This document shows, in pieces, positions 5,589-7,799 of a stretch of DNA of 7,799 bases (positions are counted from its first letter, which is position 1; every line of letters starts with the position of its first letter). This DNA is from Nitrosospira multiformis (lineage in GTDB: Bacteria; Pseudomonadota; Gammaproteobacteria; Burkholderiales; UBA11063): contig DYTA01000050.1 in NCBI GenBank assembly GCA_020726205.1, positions 1-7,799 of the forward strand. Direction: 5' to 3'. The notes under the pieces are model-generated. The model saw only the letters and a program-made list of their open reading frames with translations. It made no database searches and was not told the DNA's origin. Made by a program: the position numbers and the translations under genes.

Positions 5589-5625
5589 AATTAAACAGAC
5601 CATGAAAATTGGTCTGTTTAATTTT
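5589..5625 (+). terminator. Rho-independent terminator of the permease gene
   Basis: A perfect 14-bp stem, AATTAAACAGACCA (5589-5602) with TGGTCTGTTTAATT (5610-5623), surrounds a 7-base loop and runs into TTTT (5622-5625). It separates the permease from the purine genes. Confidence 0.88.
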
Positions 5626-5653
5626 GTACTCAACAAATTGATTATGTTATACT
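5624..5653 (+). promoter_or_regulatory. purEK promoter
   Basis: An extended -10, TGT-TATACT (5645-5653), lies 18 bases after TTGTAC (5624-5629), which overlaps the T-run of the preceding terminator. Start would be near 5660, about 42 bases before purE. No purine riboswitch-like fold and no clear PurR palindrome are visible in the short leader. Confidence 0.5.
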
Positions 5654-5701
5654 TTACACTGTATCTAATATTATTAATTTTAATTTAAAGAAAGAAAAAT
5701 A

Positions 5702-6190
5702 ATGATTGAAGTTGGTGTAGTAATGGGCAGTACGTCTGATTGGGAAGTAATGAAACACGCCGCAATAATCCTACGTGATTTTGGTATTAATTATGAAACA
5801 TTAGTTATATCAGCACATCGTACCCCTAATTTACTATTTGAATATGCCGAAGCCGCTGAAAATCATGGATTAAAAGTTATTATCGCTGGTGCTGGTGGCG
5901 CTGCACATTTACCAGGTATGTTAGCTGCAAAAACTATTGTTCCTGTACTTGGTGTTCCTGTACCATCTAAATACCTAAAAGGTCAAGACTCTTTGTTGTC
6001 AATTGTACAGATGCCAAAAGGGATTCCAGTTGGAACATTAGCTATTGGCGAAGCAGGAGCTGCAAATGCAGCGTTACTAGCTATTCAAATTATGGCTCGT
6101 TATAAACCTGAACTTGCAGATAAATTACACAATTTTAGACAAAAACAAACTGCAACGGTACTTGATATGAATTTGCCAGAATTGGAGTAA
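5702..6190 (+). CDS. purE: N5-carboxyaminoimidazole ribonucleotide mutase (class I PurE)
   Basis: This 162-residue cytoplasmic enzyme converts N5-CAIR to CAIR in purine synthesis, acting on the product of PurK. Conserved pieces are all present: VVMGSTSDW (phosphate-binding loop, 7-14), VISAHRTP with catalytic His39 (equivalent to E. coli His45), [12 protein letters not shown] (62-73), the VPVLGVPV strand and [21 protein letters not shown]. The length is normal for the octameric bacterial class I enzyme. The partner purK follows after two bases, which marks the two-step bacterial route and not the one-step AIR carboxylase. The ribosome site is weak (AAAGAAAG). No defects are seen. Confidence 0.97.
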   Translation: MIEVGVVMGSTSDWEVMKHAAIILRDFGINYETLVISAHRTPNLLFEYAEAAENHGLKVIIAGAGGAAHLPGMLAAKTIVPVLGVPVPSKYLKGQDSLLSIVQMPKGIPVGTLAIGEAGAANAALLAIQIMARYKPELADKLHNFRQKQTATVLDMNLPELE

Positions 6191-6192
6191 AA

Positions 6193-7338
6193 ATGAAACA
6201 ACAAACAATTTTACCACCTTCGTGGCTTGGAATTTTAGGTGGCGGACAATTGGGAATGATGCTGGCGCAAGTAGCAAAACAATTTGGATATAATGTTGCT
6301 ATTTTAGAACCAGACCCAGAGTGCCCTGCTAAAAGATTTGCTGATAAGCATTTTTGTAATTCATATGCAGATATAAACGCATTACAAGAGCTAGCTCAAT
6401 TATGTCCTGTCATTACAACAGAATTTGAAAATATTCCTGCTGAATCAATTCGCTTATTAAACAAAACTACGGCTGTTTACCCTCATGCAGATGCACTAGT
6501 TATAGCCCAAAATAGAATCAAAGAAAAGAAATTTTTTAATAATATTGGATTGCAAACCACTCAATTTAAAGAAATTCACTCACTAGATGATTGTCAAAAT
6601 GTTCCAGAGAATTTTTTCCCTGCGATACTTAAAACCACAACTTTGGGTTATGATGGTAAGGGACAACGCAAAATATATTCACCAGATGAGTTAGCTAGTG
6701 CTTATCTTGAATTAGCTAGAGACGAGTGCATTTTAGAAAAATGTGTAAATCTTAAACAAGAGGTTTCAATTATCGTAGCTAGAAATAAATTTGGTATCAA
6801 AAGTTACCAACTAATCGAAAATTATCATAAAAATGGCATTTTAGATGTCAGCTATATTCCAGCACAAGTTGATCAATCAATTATAACCAAAGCTCAACAA
6901 GCCGCACACATATTAATCGAAAAACTTGAATATGTAGGATTGCTAACTATTGAATTTTTTATTGATTATGATAACAACTTATTAGTTAATGAAATAGCAC
7001 CACGCCCTCATAATTCAGGTCACATTACAATAGAGACAGCCAAAACTTCGCAATTTGAGCAACAGTTAAGAGCTGTATGTGGACTTGAACTTGGAGAATG
7101 CGATTTAATAAGCTCTGGTGCAATGTTAAACCTACTTGGGGATATATGGCTAAACCCAAATATTATAGCCAATAATATTTTACTTAATTATAATTCTCAA
7201 GGCGTTTTACATTGGTACGGTAAAACAATTGCAAAACCAGGACGCAAAATGGGACATTGGAGTTTATGTGCTGAAAATCGACAAATTCTTGAAAAAGAAA
7301 TTAATGAACTAAGATTAAAACTAGAAGCTGTCACATAA
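6193..7338 (+). CDS. purK: N5-carboxyaminoimidazole ribonucleotide synthase (PurK)
   Basis: This 381-residue ATP-grasp enzyme uses ATP and bicarbonate to convert AIR to N5-CAIR, the unstable substrate handed to PurE. Visible signatures are GILGGGQLGMM (13-23), TTEFENIP (75-82), LKTTTLGYDGKGQ (146-158, ATP-binding glycine loop), EKCVNLKQEVSIIVAR (182-197) and NEIAPRPHNSGH (266-277), which carries the metal-binding and AIR-binding residues. The C-terminal domain ends in a normal place. GGAG (6184-6187), inside the end of purE, is its ribosome site, and only two bases separate the purE stop from ATG 6193, so the genes are translationally coupled. Confidence 0.97.
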   Translation: MKQQTILPPSWLGILGGGQLGMMLAQVAKQFGYNVAILEPDPECPAKRFADKHFCNSYADINALQELAQLCPVITTEFENIPAESIRLLNKTTAVYPHADALVIAQNRIKEKKFFNNIGLQTTQFKEIHSLDDCQNVPENFFPAILKTTTLGYDGKGQRKIYSPDELASAYLELARDECILEKCVNLKQEVSIIVARNKFGIKSYQLIENYHKNGILDVSYIPAQVDQSIITKAQQAAHILIEKLEYVGLLTIEFFIDYDNNLLVNEIAPRPHNSGHITIETAKTSQFEQQLRAVCGLELGECDLISSGAMLNLLGDIWLNPNIIANNILLNYNSQGVLHWYGKTIAKPGRKMGHWSLCAENRQILEKEINELRLKLEAVT

Positions 7339-7344
7339 AAAATC

Positions 7345-7369
7345 AGCCACTATAATTAATATAGTGGCT
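7345..7369 (+). terminator. Probable terminator after purK
   Basis: AGCCACTATA (7345-7354) pairs perfectly with TATAGTGGCT (7360-7369) around 5 bases, 6 bases after the purK stop. No T-run follows on the plus strand (AATTCAAATCT). On the minus strand the stem is followed by GATTTTTTATG, so it is the better terminator for leftward transcription. Confidence 0.5.
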
Positions 7370-7496
7370 AATTCAAATCTCCCCCCGAGACCTAGTAACT
7401 ATGTATCTTTTTGCTATAGGATATTTACATGTTAACCTAGTAAAATAAAAAACTGTGGTATTTATGTTTATAAATACCACACAAAACGAGGAAAAC
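7370..7496. other. Noncoding stretch with C-run and short direct repeat
   Basis: No coding frame is convincing here. A run of six C (7381-7386) is unusual for this AT-rich DNA. ACCTAGTAA occurs twice in direct orientation (7390-7398 and 7435-7443), 45 bases apart. A hairpin at 7454-7481 is described separately. Confidence 0.4.
7447..7481 (-). terminator. Minus-strand rho-independent terminator
   Basis: TGTGGTATTTAT (7454-7465) pairs perfectly with ATAAATACCACA (7470-7481) around a GTTT loop. Read on the minus strand the stem is followed by GTTTTTTATTTTA, a good T-run; on the plus strand it is not. It would stop transcription arriving from the right, for example from the IS copy or a lost minus-strand gene. 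Confidence 0.6.
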
Positions 7497-7718
7497 ATGA
7501 AATTAAAAACATTAGAAGTGCATATTCACATCAATATCCTAAATTCAACGATATTATAACAATTATTAATCATTTTGCCTAGTACACCAAAAGGTGTAGT
7601 ATTGATATTTAGACAAATTAATCCATACAATTCAATATATTACATTTATGAATTAATAGAAATAAGGCAATATTTTTTTGATTTTTTTGAAATTTTGAAG
7701 TATTTTATGAGAAATTAA
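7497..7718 (+). pseudogene. Possible decayed small gene
   Basis: AGGA (7489-7492) lies 4 bases before ATG 7497. The frame runs 20 codons to TAA (7557-7559), then stays open for another 52 codons to TAA (7716-7718), for example TPKGVVLIFRQINPYNS. One stop in about 73 codons is few for such AT-rich DNA. A second frame (7436-7571) reads SAYSHQYPKFNDIITIINHF, which looks more protein-like than the first 20 codons, so frameshifts are possible. I recognise no family. It lies between purK and the right IS end. Confidence 0.3.
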
Positions 7719-7747
7719 AGAAAATTGAATATAAGTTAAATTAAATA

Positions 7748-7799
7748 GGGGCTAGACAATCAAAGCACATTTAAAGGTGTGGTAATATATTGTCATGGT
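7748..7799 (-). mobile_element. Right end of an insertion sequence (right boundary copy)
   Basis: Bases 7748-7797 are the exact reverse complement of 1-50, starting at GGGG. This copy extends beyond the right edge, with its transposase read leftward into the window, so the two copies are in inverted orientation with matching ends facing each other. The flanking bases differ from those at the left junction (ATA after position 50; TAT read outward from the GGGG here), confirming that the repeat stops precisely at the IS tip. Confidence 0.7.
7752..7799 (-). CDS. Transposase C-terminal tail, partial
   Basis: Read on the minus strand the frame enters from the window edge as TMTIYYHTFKCALIV and stops at TAG (7754-7752). 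It is the same tail as at the left edge, with one extra codon visible. The rest of the gene lies outside the window. The IS5-type assignment is a guess from a very short sequence. Confidence 0.5.
   Translation of the reverse strand, partial: TMTIYYHTFKCALIV

Noticed and set aside
5654..5701. Purine riboswitch before purE
   Set aside because: The leader is only about 40 bases from the predicted start and has no conserved aptamer sequence or three-way junction.
7574..7599. TACACC-AAAA-GGTGTA hairpin as a terminator
   Set aside because: The stem is only 6 bp with a mismatch beyond it, has no T-run on either side, and lies within the possible decayed coding frame.
1..7799. Composite transposon carrying all the genes between the IS ends as cargo
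   Set aside because: The content is chromosomal housekeeping (4.5S RNA, purEK, dsbB) with base composition that looks uniform. A genomic segment between two IS copies or an assembly break explains the ends better.

Overview
The window is an AT-rich stretch (roughly 30% GC by eye) from a Gram-negative bacterium, most likely a low-GC gammaproteobacterium. A Francisellaceae-like host is my best guess. It rests on the low GC, the short 4.5S-type SRP RNA, the type IVa pilin, a DUF4156-type lipoprotein, a periplasmic DsbB system and the class I purE-purK pair, and it is not decisive. The first 50 bases and the reverse complement of 7748-7797 are identical and read like the C-terminal tail and terminal repeat of an insertion sequence. 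The window is therefore bounded by two inverted IS copies. It may be a contig that broke at those repeats, or a 7.7-kb chromosomal segment between two IS copies.

Left to right: a 4.5S SRP RNA gene (ffs, + strand, about 105-200) starts about 55 bases inside the left IS end. Converging on it is a two-gene minus-strand unit: a secreted cysteine-rich protein (615-974) followed by a type IVa prepilin (208-591). Divergent from these is a plus-strand series: a PD-(D/E)XK nuclease-like protein (1208-1750), a DUF4156-type lipoprotein (1819-2157) and a fused methionine sulfoxide reductase MsrB-MsrA (2196-3053). The series ends at a bidirectional terminator shared with the convergent dsbB unit. That minus-strand unit holds dsbB (3124-3693) and, just upstream, a 51-residue two-helix membrane protein with a GTG start (3702-3857) that resembles DUF5993. 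Then come an APC-superfamily amino acid permease (4139-5572) behind an elaborate control region, a strong terminator, and the purine genes purE and purK (5702-7338), which are separated by two bases. The last 430 bases have no convincing intact gene. They hold a hairpin that works as a terminator on the minus strand and what looks like a decayed small gene.

PurK and PurE together convert AIR to CAIR in purine synthesis. DsbB re-oxidises the periplasmic thiol oxidase and, in principle, serves cysteine-rich exports such as the 615-974 product. MsrBA repairs oxidised methionine in the cytoplasm.

The most interesting feature is the pilin pair. The prepilin has no cysteine and no C-terminal disulfide loop. 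The secreted protein encoded just upstream begins its mature chain with a 14-residue segment that closely matches the receptor-binding disulfide loop (D-region) of Pseudomonas PAK pilin, followed by four CX3C repeats. This raises the possibility of a split pilin/adhesin arrangement.
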